A DNA stretch of 13,802 bases, from contig CAYXOX010000074.1 of assembly GCA_964466745.1 (NCBI GenBank), positions 1 through 13,802 on the forward strand, in the 5' to 3' direction. The notes under the pieces were generated by a model. That model searched no databases and was not told the DNA's origin. It worked only from the letters and a program-made list of their open reading frames with translations. A program made the position numbers and the translations under genes. Every line of letters begins with the position of its first letter. The first letter of the stretch is position 1. Origin of the DNA: CAYXOX01 sp964466745. GTDB lineage: Bacteria; Pseudomonadota; Alphaproteobacteria; Rhodobacterales; Rhodobacteraceae. Below are positions 1-6,604 of the stretch, in pieces.

Positions 1-664
1 GGTAGATCTGGATCTGGCGCGCGGCGTTGTTGAGATGGTCGTCGCCCCGGATCACGTGGGTCACGCCCATGTCGTGATCGTCCACCACCACCGCGAGCAT
101 GTAGGTGGCGGTGCCGTCCGAGCGCATGAGCACCATGTCGTCGAGCTGGTCGTTGCGGATGGTCACCTCGCCCTGCACCGCGTCCCGGATCACCGTGGTG
201 CCCTCGCGCGGCGCCTTCAGGCGGATCACGTGGGGGCGGTCGGGGGCGTCGGGCGCCGGGGCGTCGCGCCAGGGGCTCCGGTAGAGCGTGGAGCGCCCCT
301 CGGCCCGGGCCGCCTCCCTGGCGGCCTCGATCTCGTCCTGGCTGGCGTAGCAGCGGTAGGCGGTGCCCGCCTCCAGCATCGCCCGTGCCACCTCGGCGTG
401 GCGCTCGCGCCGCGCGAACTGGCTCACCGGCTCGCCGTCCCACTCCAGACCGAGCCACTCCAGCCCTTCGAGGATCGCCTGCGTGGCTTCCGGCGTGGAG
501 CGCGCGCGGTCGGTATCCTCGATCCGCAGCAGGAATCTGCCGCCGCGCCCCCGGGCGAAGAGCCAGTTGAACAGCGCGGTCCGTGCGCCGCCGATATGCA
601 GAAAGCCCGTGGGAGAGGGCGCGAAACGGGTCACGACGGTCTGTGCCTCGGTCGCCTCGGTCAT
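1..664 (-). CDS. gltX: Glutamyl-tRNA synthetase, N-terminal part (runs off the left edge)
   Basis: Charges tRNA-Glu with glutamate using ATP, in the cytoplasm; a class I aminoacyl-tRNA synthetase. Reading down from the ATG at 664-662 gives 221 codons without a stop. The start TEATEAQTVVTRFAPSPTG leads into the class I HIGH-type signature HIGG at residues 23-26. FLLRIEDTDRAR follows, then RCYASQDEIEAAR, and near the edge GDDHLNNAARQ, all typical of GltX. The KMSKR motif and the anticodon-binding domain lie outside the window. Alphaproteobacteria often carry two gltX paralogues; which one this is cannot be told here. It is divergent from comEC, with 71 bases between the two starts. The reading frame is intact throughout. 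Confidence 0.96.
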   Translation of the reverse strand, partial: MTEATEAQTVVTRFAPSPTGFLHIGGARTALFNWLFARGRGGRFLLRIEDTDRARSTPEATQAILEGLEWLGLEWDGEPVSQFARRERHAEVARAMLEAGTAYRCYASQDEIEAAREAARAEGRSTLYRSPWRDAPAPDAPDRPHVIRLKAPREGTTVIRDAVQGEVTIRNDQLDDMVLMRSDGTATYMLAVVVDDHDMGVTHVIRGDDHLNNAARQIQIY

Positions 665-706
665 GGCGCGTTAACCCTTCTCTAACCATGGCGGGATAGC
701 GCGGGC

Positions 707-735
707 TGGATACCGGGGTCCTCGCGAGGTGACAA
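707..735 (-). promoter_or_regulatory. Possible gltX promoter
   Basis: On the minus strand TTGTCA (735-730, 5 of 6 to the sigma-70 -35 box) is followed after 17 bases by TATCCA (712-707, 3 of 6 to the -10 box), about 43 bases upstream of the gltX ATG. It overlaps the comEC ribosome binding site on the other strand. This is a consensus match only; the -10 box is weak. Confidence 0.35.
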
Positions 736-2829
736 GTGCAGGCGCAGCCGCTTCTTGCCCGGCCCGCCGCGGTGCTCGCCGGCGCGGCCGCGGCGCAATC
801 CGGCCAGCGCCTCGTCTGGGCGCCGGTCTGGCTGGGCGGCGGCATCGGGCTTTGGTTCGCCCTCCCGTGGGAGCCCGCGGCGCCGCACTACGCCGCCCTC
901 GCGCTTGCCGCGCTCGCCGCTCTCGCGCTCGCGGCCCTCGCCCGGGGGGCACCGTCGGCACTGGCCCTCGGTGCCGCGCTCCTGGCCCTCGGCGCGGGGC
1001 TCGCGGCCGCGCGCAGCCACGCCGTGGCCGGCCCGGTGCTGGAATTCCGCTACTACGGCCCCATCGAGGGGCGCGTCGTGGGGATCGATCGCAGCGGGTC
1101 CGACAGGCCGCGCCTCACGCTCGACACGGTGGTGCTCGCGCGGGTCGCGCCGGAGCGGGTGCCGCGCCGGGTGCGGGTTTCGCTCCACTCCGATACCGAG
1201 CTCTTCGTGCCGCGCCCCGGCCAGCGCGTGATGCTCACCGGCCACCTCTCCCCGCCGCCCGGGCCCGCCGAGCCCGGCGGCTTCGATTTCCAGCGCCACG
1301 CCTGGTTCCTGAAGATCGGCGCGGTGGGATACACGCGCACGCCCCTGATGCTGCTGGAGCCGCCGGAGGGCGGCCTCGCGCTCGCGCTCTTCTCGGCGCG
1401 CATGGCGCTCTCCGAAGCGGTGCAGGCGCGCATCCCGGGCCGGGCGGGGGGCTTCGCCGCCGCCGTCACCACCGGCGACAGGTCTGCCATCGCGCAGGAG
1501 GATTACGACGCGCTGCGCTCAGCCAATCTCGCGCATCTGCTGGCGATCTCAGGGCTGCACATGGGGCTGCTGACCGGCTTCGTCTTCGCTGCCCTGCGCA
1601 TCGGGCTGGCGCTGATCCCCGCCGCCGCGCAGCGTGTTCCCGCGCGGAAGATCGCGGCCCTTGGCGCGCTCTTCGCGGGCGCCGGATACCTTGCGCTCGC
1701 AGGCGGCAACGTGGCCACCGAGCGGGCCTTCGTGATGGTCGCCGTGGCTCTTGGCGCGGTGCTGCTGGACAGGCGCGCCTTCACCCTGCGCGCGGTGGCC
1801 ATCGCGGCGCTGATCGTGCTGGTGCGGCGGCCCGAAGCGCTGATGTCGCCCGGCTTCCAGATGTCCTTCGCGGCAACGGTGGCGCTGGTGGCGGGGTTCG
1901 AAGGGTTGCGCCGGGCCGATTGGGCGGGGCTGCCGCGGCGCTTCCGGCCCGTCGGGGCGACGGTCGTCTCCTCCGCCCTCGCGGGGGCGGCCACCGCGCC
2001 CTTCGCGGCGGCCCATTTCAACATCCTGCCCCACTACGGGCTCATCGCGAATCTGGCGGCCGTGCCGGCCATGGGGCTGGTGGTGATGCCCGCGGCGGTG
2101 CTGGCCGCGCTGCTGGCGCCGCTGGGGCTGGAGGGGATTCCGCTGCGCGCCATGGGGCTCGGGATCGAGTGGATCCTCGCGGTTGCCGAGACGGTTTCGG
2201 GCTGGCCCGGAGCGGTGGGCCACGTCAAACGGCCGGACGCGGTCGTGCTGCCGCTCGTGGCCGTCGCCGGGCTGGTGGCCGCGGCGGGCCGTGGCTGGCC
2301 CCGGGCGGCCTGCCTGGTGCCGGCCGCGCTCGCCGCGGCGCTGTGGGCCGGCTCTGCCCGCCCTGCGCTGCTCGTTTCGGAAAGCGGCGGCCTCGTCGGG
2401 CTGATGACGGCCGAGGGCCGCGCGCTTTCCAAACCGCGGGGCGACGGCTTCGCCGCGGCCATGTGGCTCGAGAACGACGGCGGGCCGGTCGCGCAGGACA
2501 CCGCCGCCGCGCGCGCCGGGCTCGCCGGCACGCGGCAGCGCCGGGAGTTCGGCATCGGCGGCCAGCGGATTCTCCACGTCACCGGGCGCGACACCGCCGC
2601 AGCCGCGGCGGAGTGCGGGCCCGGCGACTGGGTGATCAGCAGCGTTCCCATCGAGGTGCCGCCCTCGGGCTGCCGGGTCTTCGATCCGCCGGCGCTGCGG
2701 GCGACCGGAGCGCTTGCGGTGATGGCCGACGGATCCGGGGTGCGGCTCGTGACGGCCCGCGATCTTGCCGGGCGCAGGCTCTGGAACGACGCCGAAAGCC
2801 GGCGCAGGGCGGGAATCGGGGCCCCCTGA
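736..2829 (+). CDS. comEC: ComEC/Rec2-family DNA internalisation channel, without a metallo-beta-lactamase motif
   Basis: Polytopic inner-membrane protein of the family that passes single-stranded DNA into the cytoplasm during natural transformation. The start is GTG at 736, with GAGGTG at 726-731 four bases upstream as ribosome binding site. The 697-residue product has Ala/Leu-rich membrane segments in its first 100 residues, a soluble DUF4131-like stretch (about 105-205), and then the competence domain. That domain carries the family signature ISGLHMG at 271-277 and SPGFQMSF at 371-378, followed by further membrane helices to about residue 545. The last 150 residues are soluble (containing GLVGLMTAEGRALSKPRGDG) but show no HxHxDH metal-binding motif, so the nuclease-like domain of longer ComEC proteins is absent or degenerate. 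I recall this shorter form in other Rhodobacteraceae. It is convergent with lexA. Its membership of the family is certain; active DNA uptake is inferred. Confidence 0.92.
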   Translation: MQAQPLLARPAAVLAGAAAAQSGQRLVWAPVWLGGGIGLWFALPWEPAAPHYAALALAALAALALAALARGAPSALALGAALLALGAGLAAARSHAVAGPVLEFRYYGPIEGRVVGIDRSGSDRPRLTLDTVVLARVAPERVPRRVRVSLHSDTELFVPRPGQRVMLTGHLSPPPGPAEPGGFDFQRHAWFLKIGAVGYTRTPLMLLEPPEGGLALALFSARMALSEAVQARIPGRAGGFAAAVTTGDRSAIAQEDYDALRSANLAHLLAISGLHMGLLTGFVFAALRIGLALIPAAAQRVPARKIAALGALFAGAGYLALAGGNVATERAFVMVAVALGAVLLDRRAFTLRAVAIAALIVLVRRPEALMSPGFQMSFAATVALVAGFEGLRRADWAGLPRRFRPVGATVVSSALAGAATAPFAAAHFNILPHYGLIANLAAVPAMGLVVMPAAVLAALLAPLGLEGIPLRAMGLGIEWILAVAETVSGWPGAVGHVKRPDAVVLPLVAVAGLVAAAGRGWPRAACLVPAALAAALWAGSARPALLVSESGGLVGLMTAEGRALSKPRGDGFAAAMWLENDGGPVAQDTAAARAGLAGTRQRREFGIGGQRILHVTGRDTAAAAAECGPGDWVISSVPIEVPPSGCRVFDPPALRATGALAVMADGSGVRLVTARDLAGRRLWNDAESRRRAGIGAP

Positions 2830-2853
2830 ACGGGTCGGACCCGCGCCGTGCGC

Positions 2854-2873
2854 GGGCGGGGCACGTCCCGCCC
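2854..2873 (+). terminator. Hairpin downstream of comEC
   Basis: Perfect 7-bp stem GGGCGGG / CCCGCCC with a 6-base loop, 24 bases after the comEC stop codon. No T tract follows, so this is either a GC-only terminator or a 3'-end stabilising hairpin. Confidence 0.4.
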
Positions 2874-3239
2874 GGCCTCACCGCGGAGGGGGGCGCCACG
2901 CCGGTGCAGCGTCCTGGCCTGGCCCGAGCATCGCACCCGGTGCGCCGCATCGTGCGAAGGCCGGTTTCCTCGTCGGAGCAATGGCCGCGGAGGATCGGAC
3001 GGCGGGCGCGGACGCACTAGGCGGTGCCACACGGTGCGCTCCCGGGTTCGCCCCCGCGAGACCGCCGAGCGTTCCCGAGGGGAAAAACACTTTCCAAGCA
3101 ATTCAATGCGGGGCGATGTTCGCGCGCCAAGGGCGTCGCGCCGGAGAGGGTGGGGCTGCGACGCAAGGAGCGGGCCGGCATCCCGGCAAAAGCGGCGCTC
3201 CTGCCATGATCTCCGAGGCGCCTGCGAGCCCGGCCGACG

Positions 3240-3279
3240 CCCCTGCCGCCACATGGCCGCCCCTCCGCGGCGGCAGGGG
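3240..3279 (-). terminator. Inverted repeat downstream of lexA
   Basis: Perfect 11-bp inverted repeat CCCCTGCCGCC / GGCGGCAGGGG around an 18-base loop, 29 bases beyond the lexA stop codon. It is the strongest secondary structure of the comEC-lexA gap and could stop transcription from either side. No T tract is present on either strand. Confidence 0.45.
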
Positions 3280-3308
3280 GCGGTGTGGCGCGCGATGCGG
3301 CCGGGGCG

Positions 3309-4010
3309 TCAGTACGTGCGGATCAGCCCCACGAGGCGGCCCTGCACGCGCACCAGTTCCTCGGGGTAGACACGGGTCTCGTAGGCCGGGTTCGCCGCCT
3401 CCAGGGCGATGGCGCCCCCCGTGCGGCGGTAGCGCTTGAGCGTGGCCTCCTGGCCTTCCACGAGCGCCACCACGATGTCGCCGTTCTCGGCCGCGTCGGT
3501 GGTGCGGATCACCACCACGTCGCCCTCGTTGATCCCGGCCTCGATCATCGAGTCGCCCTTCACCTCGAGCGCGTAATGGTCCGCACCGCGGCCCAGCATG
3601 GCCGCCGGCACCGCCACCGTGCCCTCGGCATGGCTGATGGCCTCGATCGGCACGCCCGCGGCGATCCTGCCCATGATCGGCACGTCGAGCGCGGCGGCAC
3701 CATCGAGCGGCAGGGCGCCCGCCGGGGGCGGGGGCGCCGCATCGGGCTTGCCGCCGTCGATCACCTCGGGGGTGAAGGCGCGCGCGCTGGCGATCTGGTC
3801 GGGCAGGCGCACCACCTCGATGGCCCGCGCCCGGTGGGCGAGGCGGCGGATGAAGCCGCGCTCTTCCAGTGCCGTGATGAGCCGGTGGATCCCCGACTTG
3901 GAGCGCAGGTCGAGCGCATCCTTCATCTCGTCGAACGACGGCGGAACGCCGTCGCGCTGGATGCGCCTGTGGATGAATTCCAGAAGGTCGCGTTGTTTTT
4001 TCGTCAGCAT
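3309..4010 (-). CDS. lexA: LexA, SOS-response repressor and autoprotease
   Basis: Represses DNA-damage genes; contact with RecA filaments triggers self-cleavage. The 233-residue product opens MLTKKQRDLLEFIHRRI. A winged-helix DNA-binding domain (about 1-65, with SKSGIHRLITALEERGFIRR as recognition region) is followed by an Ala/Pro linker. The S24-type peptidase fold comes next, with the cleavage site Ala118-Gly119 in MGRIAAGVP, catalytic Ser154 in KGDSM, and Lys192 in EATLKRY. I chose the ATG at 4010-4008 because it matches the family start and has GGGAGAGG just upstream. An upstream in-frame start at 4070 would run through the operator and promoter. The gene follows moeA after 81 bases but has its own promoter with an SOS box at 4042-4056, so it should be self-repressed. 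All key residues are present. Confidence 0.97.
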   Translation of the reverse strand: MLTKKQRDLLEFIHRRIQRDGVPPSFDEMKDALDLRSKSGIHRLITALEERGFIRRLAHRARAIEVVRLPDQIASARAFTPEVIDGGKPDAAPPPPAGALPLDGAAALDVPIMGRIAAGVPIEAISHAEGTVAVPAAMLGRGADHYALEVKGDSMIEAGINEGDVVVIRTTDAAENGDIVVALVEGQEATLKRYRRTGGAIALEAANPAYETRVYPEELVRVQGRLVGLIRTY

Positions 4011-4041
4011 CTGCCCGGCCCTCTCCCTGCCATCGCGGGAT

Positions 4042-4056
4042 GTTCTACCCATGTTC
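4042..4056 (-). promoter_or_regulatory. LexA operator (SOS box)
   Basis: On the plus strand GTTC-TACCCAT-GTTC, which is GAAC-N7-GAAC on the lexA strand: an exact match to the direct-repeat SOS box of Alphaproteobacteria (not the CTG-N10-CAG box of E. coli). It sits 31 bases upstream of the lexA ATG and covers the -10 box of the lexA promoter, so bound LexA should block its own transcription. Confidence 0.9.
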
Positions 4057-4070
4057 CCGTTTTGTGTCAA
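4042..4070 (-). promoter_or_regulatory. lexA promoter
   Basis: On the minus strand a perfect -35 box TTGACA (4070-4065), 17 bases, then TAGAAC (4047-4042, 4 of 6 to TATAAT). The -10 box lies inside the LexA operator. The -35 begins 21 bases after the end of moeA, so lexA can be transcribed independently of the trp/moa operon. Confidence 0.8.
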
Positions 4071-4091
4071 CCGCGTGGGCGGCGGCCGGTA

Positions 4092-5288
4092 TCAGGCGTG
4101 GGCTGTGCTCGCGGGGGAGAGGGGCAGGTAGGGCACCGTCTCGCCCGCCGCCCGGGCGCCGTCTCGCGGCGGACGCACGATAAGAACGTCGGCCTCGGCG
4201 AGGGTGCGCTGCGCGCCGCTGTCCTGGGTGGGGGCGGCGGCGAGCCCGTCCGGCGTCAGCAGGCCGCGCATGTAGTGCTCCCGCGGGCCGTTGGGCTCCA
4301 GCGGTGCGGCGAGCGGCGCGTGCAGCCGGCGGGCCGGCGCCGGCGGGAACCCCTCCATCGCCGCCAGCAGCGGCAGCAGGAAGACGCGGGTGCACACCAT
4401 GGCCGAGACCGGGTTTCCCGGCAGCCCCACCATCGCCGCGCGGCCGAGGCGGCCGGCCATGAGCGGCTTTCCCGGGCGGATCGCCACCTTGTAGAAGGCG
4501 CGCGCCATCCCCAGCGCCTCGGCAGCCGGTCCGACGAGATCGTGATCGCCCACCGAGGCGCCGCCGATGGTGACCACGAGATCGGCGTCCGCGCCCATGC
4601 GAAGCGCCTGCACGAGGCTTTCGAGCCGGTCGCGCGCGATGGGCAGCAGCCGCACCTCCGCGCCGGCCTGCTCCAGCATCGCGGCCACCCCGAAGCTTCC
4701 CGATGCCACGATCTGGTCAGGTCCGGGCACTTCGCCGGGCATCACCAGCTCGTCGCCCGTGGCGAGCACCGCCACCACGGGGCGGCGCACGGCGGGCACC
4801 TCGGCATGGTTCATGGCAGCGATGAGCGCGATGTCGGTGGGGCCCAGCCGCCGCGGCGGCGCGAGGGTGAAACCGGCCCGGAAATCCGCACCCGCGGGGC
4901 GGATGTTGGTACCGGAGCCCGTCTCCGTGCCCAGAACCACGCTGTTTCCATCGGTGCGCGCGTTCTCCTGGATCACCACGAGATCGGCGCCGGGTGGGAG
5001 GGGCGCGCCGGTGAAGATGCGCACGGCCTGCCCTGGCGCGACGTTTCCCTCGAAGCGGGCACCGGCGGCCGCTTGCCCGATCACCTCCAGCCGGGCGCCG
5101 GGCCGCGCGTCTTCCGCGCGCAGGGCGTATCCGTCCATGGCCGAGGCATCGAAGGGCGGCTGGTCCCGGCCCGCGGCGAGCGGCCGGGCCAGCACGCGCC
5201 CGGCGGCGCGGCGCAGCGGCACCGGCTCGTCGGGCAGCGGCGAGACGAGGGCGAAGAGATGCGCCAGCGCCTCGTCGACGGAGATCAC
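4092..5288 (-). CDS. moeA: Molybdopterin molybdenumtransferase MoeA
   Basis: Inserts molybdate into adenylylated molybdopterin, the last common step of molybdenum cofactor synthesis, in the cytoplasm. The 398-residue product has the usual length. PPFDASAMDGYALR (44-57) holds the conserved Asp52; ATGDEL (176-181) and TIGGASVGDHD (240-250) form the MoCF/MogA-like active-site region; GLPGNPVS (288-295) is the family signature; the beta-barrel C-terminal domain follows. The start is GTG at 5288-5286, overlapping the moaC stop in the four bases GTGA, which implies coupled translation. It is the last gene of the trpD-trpC-moaC-moeA run. No strong terminator is visible before the lexA promoter, so some read-through into lexA is possible. 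Confidence 0.95.
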   Translation of the reverse strand: MISVDEALAHLFALVSPLPDEPVPLRRAAGRVLARPLAAGRDQPPFDASAMDGYALRAEDARPGARLEVIGQAAAGARFEGNVAPGQAVRIFTGAPLPPGADLVVIQENARTDGNSVVLGTETGSGTNIRPAGADFRAGFTLAPPRRLGPTDIALIAAMNHAEVPAVRRPVVAVLATGDELVMPGEVPGPDQIVASGSFGVAAMLEQAGAEVRLLPIARDRLESLVQALRMGADADLVVTIGGASVGDHDLVGPAAEALGMARAFYKVAIRPGKPLMAGRLGRAAMVGLPGNPVSAMVCTRVFLLPLLAAMEGFPPAPARRLHAPLAAPLEPNGPREHYMRGLLTPDGLAAAPTQDSGAQRTLAEADVLIVRPPRDGARAAGETVPYLPLSPASTAHA

Positions 5289-5761
5289 CGCGCCTCGTAG
5301 CGGCCCGAGGCGCCGCCCTCCTTCACGAGAAGCCGCACGCCGGAGATCTCCATGTCGCGCTGCACCGCCTTGAGCATGTCATAGACCGTGAGTGCGGCCA
5401 CCGAGACCGCGGTGAGCGCCTCCATCTCTACGCCCGTGGGGCCGGTGGTCGCGACGGTGGCCTCGATGCGCACGCCGGGCAGTTCGGGGTCCGCGGCGAG
5501 CTCCACCGCCACGCGCGAAAGCGCCAGCGGATGGCAGAGCGGCACCAGATCGGCGGTGCGCTTGGCGGCCATGATGCCCGCCAGCCGCGCCACCGCCAGC
5601 ACGTCGCCCTTCTTCGCGGTGCCGCCGGTCACGTGGGCGAGGGTCGCCGCACTCATCAGCACGCGGCCCTCGGCCACGGCGGTGCGCGCCGTCGCGGGCT
5701 TGCCCGACACGTCCACCATGTGCGCCCGGCCCTCGGCGTCGAAATGGGTGAGGCCGGCCAT
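5285..5761 (-). CDS. moaC: Cyclic pyranopterin monophosphate synthase MoaC
   Basis: Works after MoaA: converts 3',8-cyclo-7,8-dihydro-GTP to cyclic pyranopterin monophosphate in molybdenum cofactor synthesis. The 158 residues align without gaps at the landmark positions of the E. coli enzyme: HMVDVSGK (14-21), KKGDV (50-54), LCHPL (75-79), GVEMEAL (110-116), and the catalytic Asp128 and Lys131 in VYDMLKAV. It starts at the ATG 5761-5759, three bases after the trpC stop, and overlaps moeA by four bases. moaA is not in the window. Joining moaC-moeA to trpC is, from memory, usual in Rhodobacteraceae and not a sign of transfer. Confidence 0.97.
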   Translation of the reverse strand: MAGLTHFDAEGRAHMVDVSGKPATARTAVAEGRVLMSAATLAHVTGGTAKKGDVLAVARLAGIMAAKRTADLVPLCHPLALSRVAVELAADPELPGVRIEATVATTGPTGVEMEALTAVSVAALTVYDMLKAVQRDMEISGVRLLVKEGGASGRYEAR

Positions 5762-5764
5762 GGC

Positions 5765-6604
5765 TCAGGCGGCCCCGGCGCCGCGCCGGCCGGCGGCGTC
5801 CGCGCCGGTGCTGCCGGTGCCGAGGAGGGCGCGGGTGGCGGCGGCGACGTCGGGCTGGCGCATCAGCGTTTCCCCCACGAGAAAGCTGCGCGCCCCGGCG
5901 GCGGCGAGCGTGGCGAGGTCGGCCGGCGTGGCGATGCCGCTCTCCGCGATCACGCGCCGGCCCTCCGGCACGCGCGGCGCGAGGCGGCGCGTGGTGTCGA
6001 GCGATACCTCGAAGCTGCGCAGGTCGCGGTTGTTGATGCCCATGAGCGGGGAGGCGAGGGTGAGCGCGCGCTCGAGTTCCGCCTCGTCGTGGACCTCCAC
6101 CAGCACGTCCATCCCCCAGCCGGTCGCGGCGGATTCGAGCTCGGCCGCCTGCGCGTCGGAAACGCTGGCCATGATGATCAGGATGCAATCGGCCCCGAGC
6201 GCCCGGGCCTCGGCCACCTGGTAGGGATCGTAGAGGAAATCCTTGCGCAGCACCGGCAGGGGGCAGGCGGCGCGGGCGGCCACGAGGTAGCTGTCGGCCC
6301 CCTGGAAGGAGGGCATGTCGGTCAGGACGCTGAGGCAGGCGGCGCCGCCCTCGTGATAGGCGCGCGCCAGCGCCGGCGGGTCGAACTCGGCGCGGATGAG
6401 CCCCCTCGAAGGGCTGGCCTTCTTGATCTCGGCGATCAGGCCGAACCCCGCGGCCTCGGCGCGCTCCAGCGCCGCCGCGAAGCCCCGGACCGGGGGGGCG
6501 GCGCGGGCGGCGGCCTCCACCTCGGCCAGCGGGCGGGCCTGCTTGCGGCTGGCGATCTCCTCCAGCTTGTAGCTCTTGATGCTGTCGAGGATGGTCTGGC
6601 TCAT
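5765..6604 (-). CDS. trpC: Indole-3-glycerol-phosphate synthase TrpC
   Basis: Closes the indole ring from carboxyphenylamino-deoxyribulose phosphate, the fourth step of tryptophan synthesis. A single-function (beta/alpha)8 barrel of 279 residues, not fused to TrpF. Catalytic signatures are all present: Glu59 and Lys61 in AEIKKASPSRG, Lys121 in LRKDFLYD, Glu170 in VLVEVHDE, Asn191-Asn192 in GINNRDL, and Glu221 in IAESGI. The last 15 or so residues (GTGSTGADAAGRRGAGAA) are a low-complexity tail beyond the barrel. The ATG at 6604-6602 overlaps the trpD stop in ATGA, so translation is probably coupled. moaC follows after three bases. Confidence 0.97.
   Translation of the reverse strand: MSQTILDSIKSYKLEEIASRKQARPLAEVEAAARAAPPVRGFAAALERAEAAGFGLIAEIKKASPSRGLIRAEFDPPALARAYHEGGAACLSVLTDMPSFQGADSYLVAARAACPLPVLRKDFLYDPYQVAEARALGADCILIIMASVSDAQAAELESAATGWGMDVLVEVHDEAELERALTLASPLMGINNRDLRSFEVSLDTTRRLAPRVPEGRRVIAESGIATPADLATLAAAGARSFLVGETLMRQPDVAAATRALLGTGSTGADAAGRRGAGAA

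Larger units (their letters stand above)
2830..3308. other. 479-base intergenic region between convergent comEC and lexA, no gene recognised
   Basis: The open frames here give Arg/Gly/Ala/Pro-rich translations without recognisable motifs and look like shadows of high GC content. The region holds a hairpin just after comEC (2854-2873), an AT-richer patch at about 3082-3108 that stands out from its surroundings, a short palindrome GCACC-C-GGTGC near 2935, and a long inverted repeat at 3240-3279. No tRNA-like T-arm or cloverleaf was found. It is unusually long for a gap between convergent genes in such a compact segment. A small RNA or the remnant of a lost gene is possible but not supported. 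Confidence 0.6.

Noticed and set aside
729..3020. 763-codon frame overlapping comEC in a second plus-strand frame
   Set aside because: Arg/Ala/Gly-rich, while the 736-2829 frame carries the ComEC signatures.
3010..3070. tRNA-like GGGTTCG T-loop fragment
   Set aside because: The loop lacks the TTCRA pattern and no acceptor, D or anticodon stems can be formed around it.
3071..3087. Second LexA box at the GTTCCCGAGGGGAAA sequence
   Set aside because: GTTC is followed after seven bases by GAAA, not GTTC; it does not fit the box and has no gene to control.
2848..3369. Possible small gene in the comEC-lexA gap
   Set aside because: Arg-rich translation without motifs, runs into lexA antisense, no ribosome binding site seen.
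4010..4070. lexA start at 4070 giving 253 residues
   Set aside because: It would place the promoter and SOS box inside the coding region, and the extra 20 residues do not match the family.
3285..5300. Plus-strand open frame of 671 codons antisense to lexA and moeA
   Set aside because: His/Arg/Gly/Ala-rich translation without motifs, opposite genes with complete catalytic residues; a consequence of high GC content.
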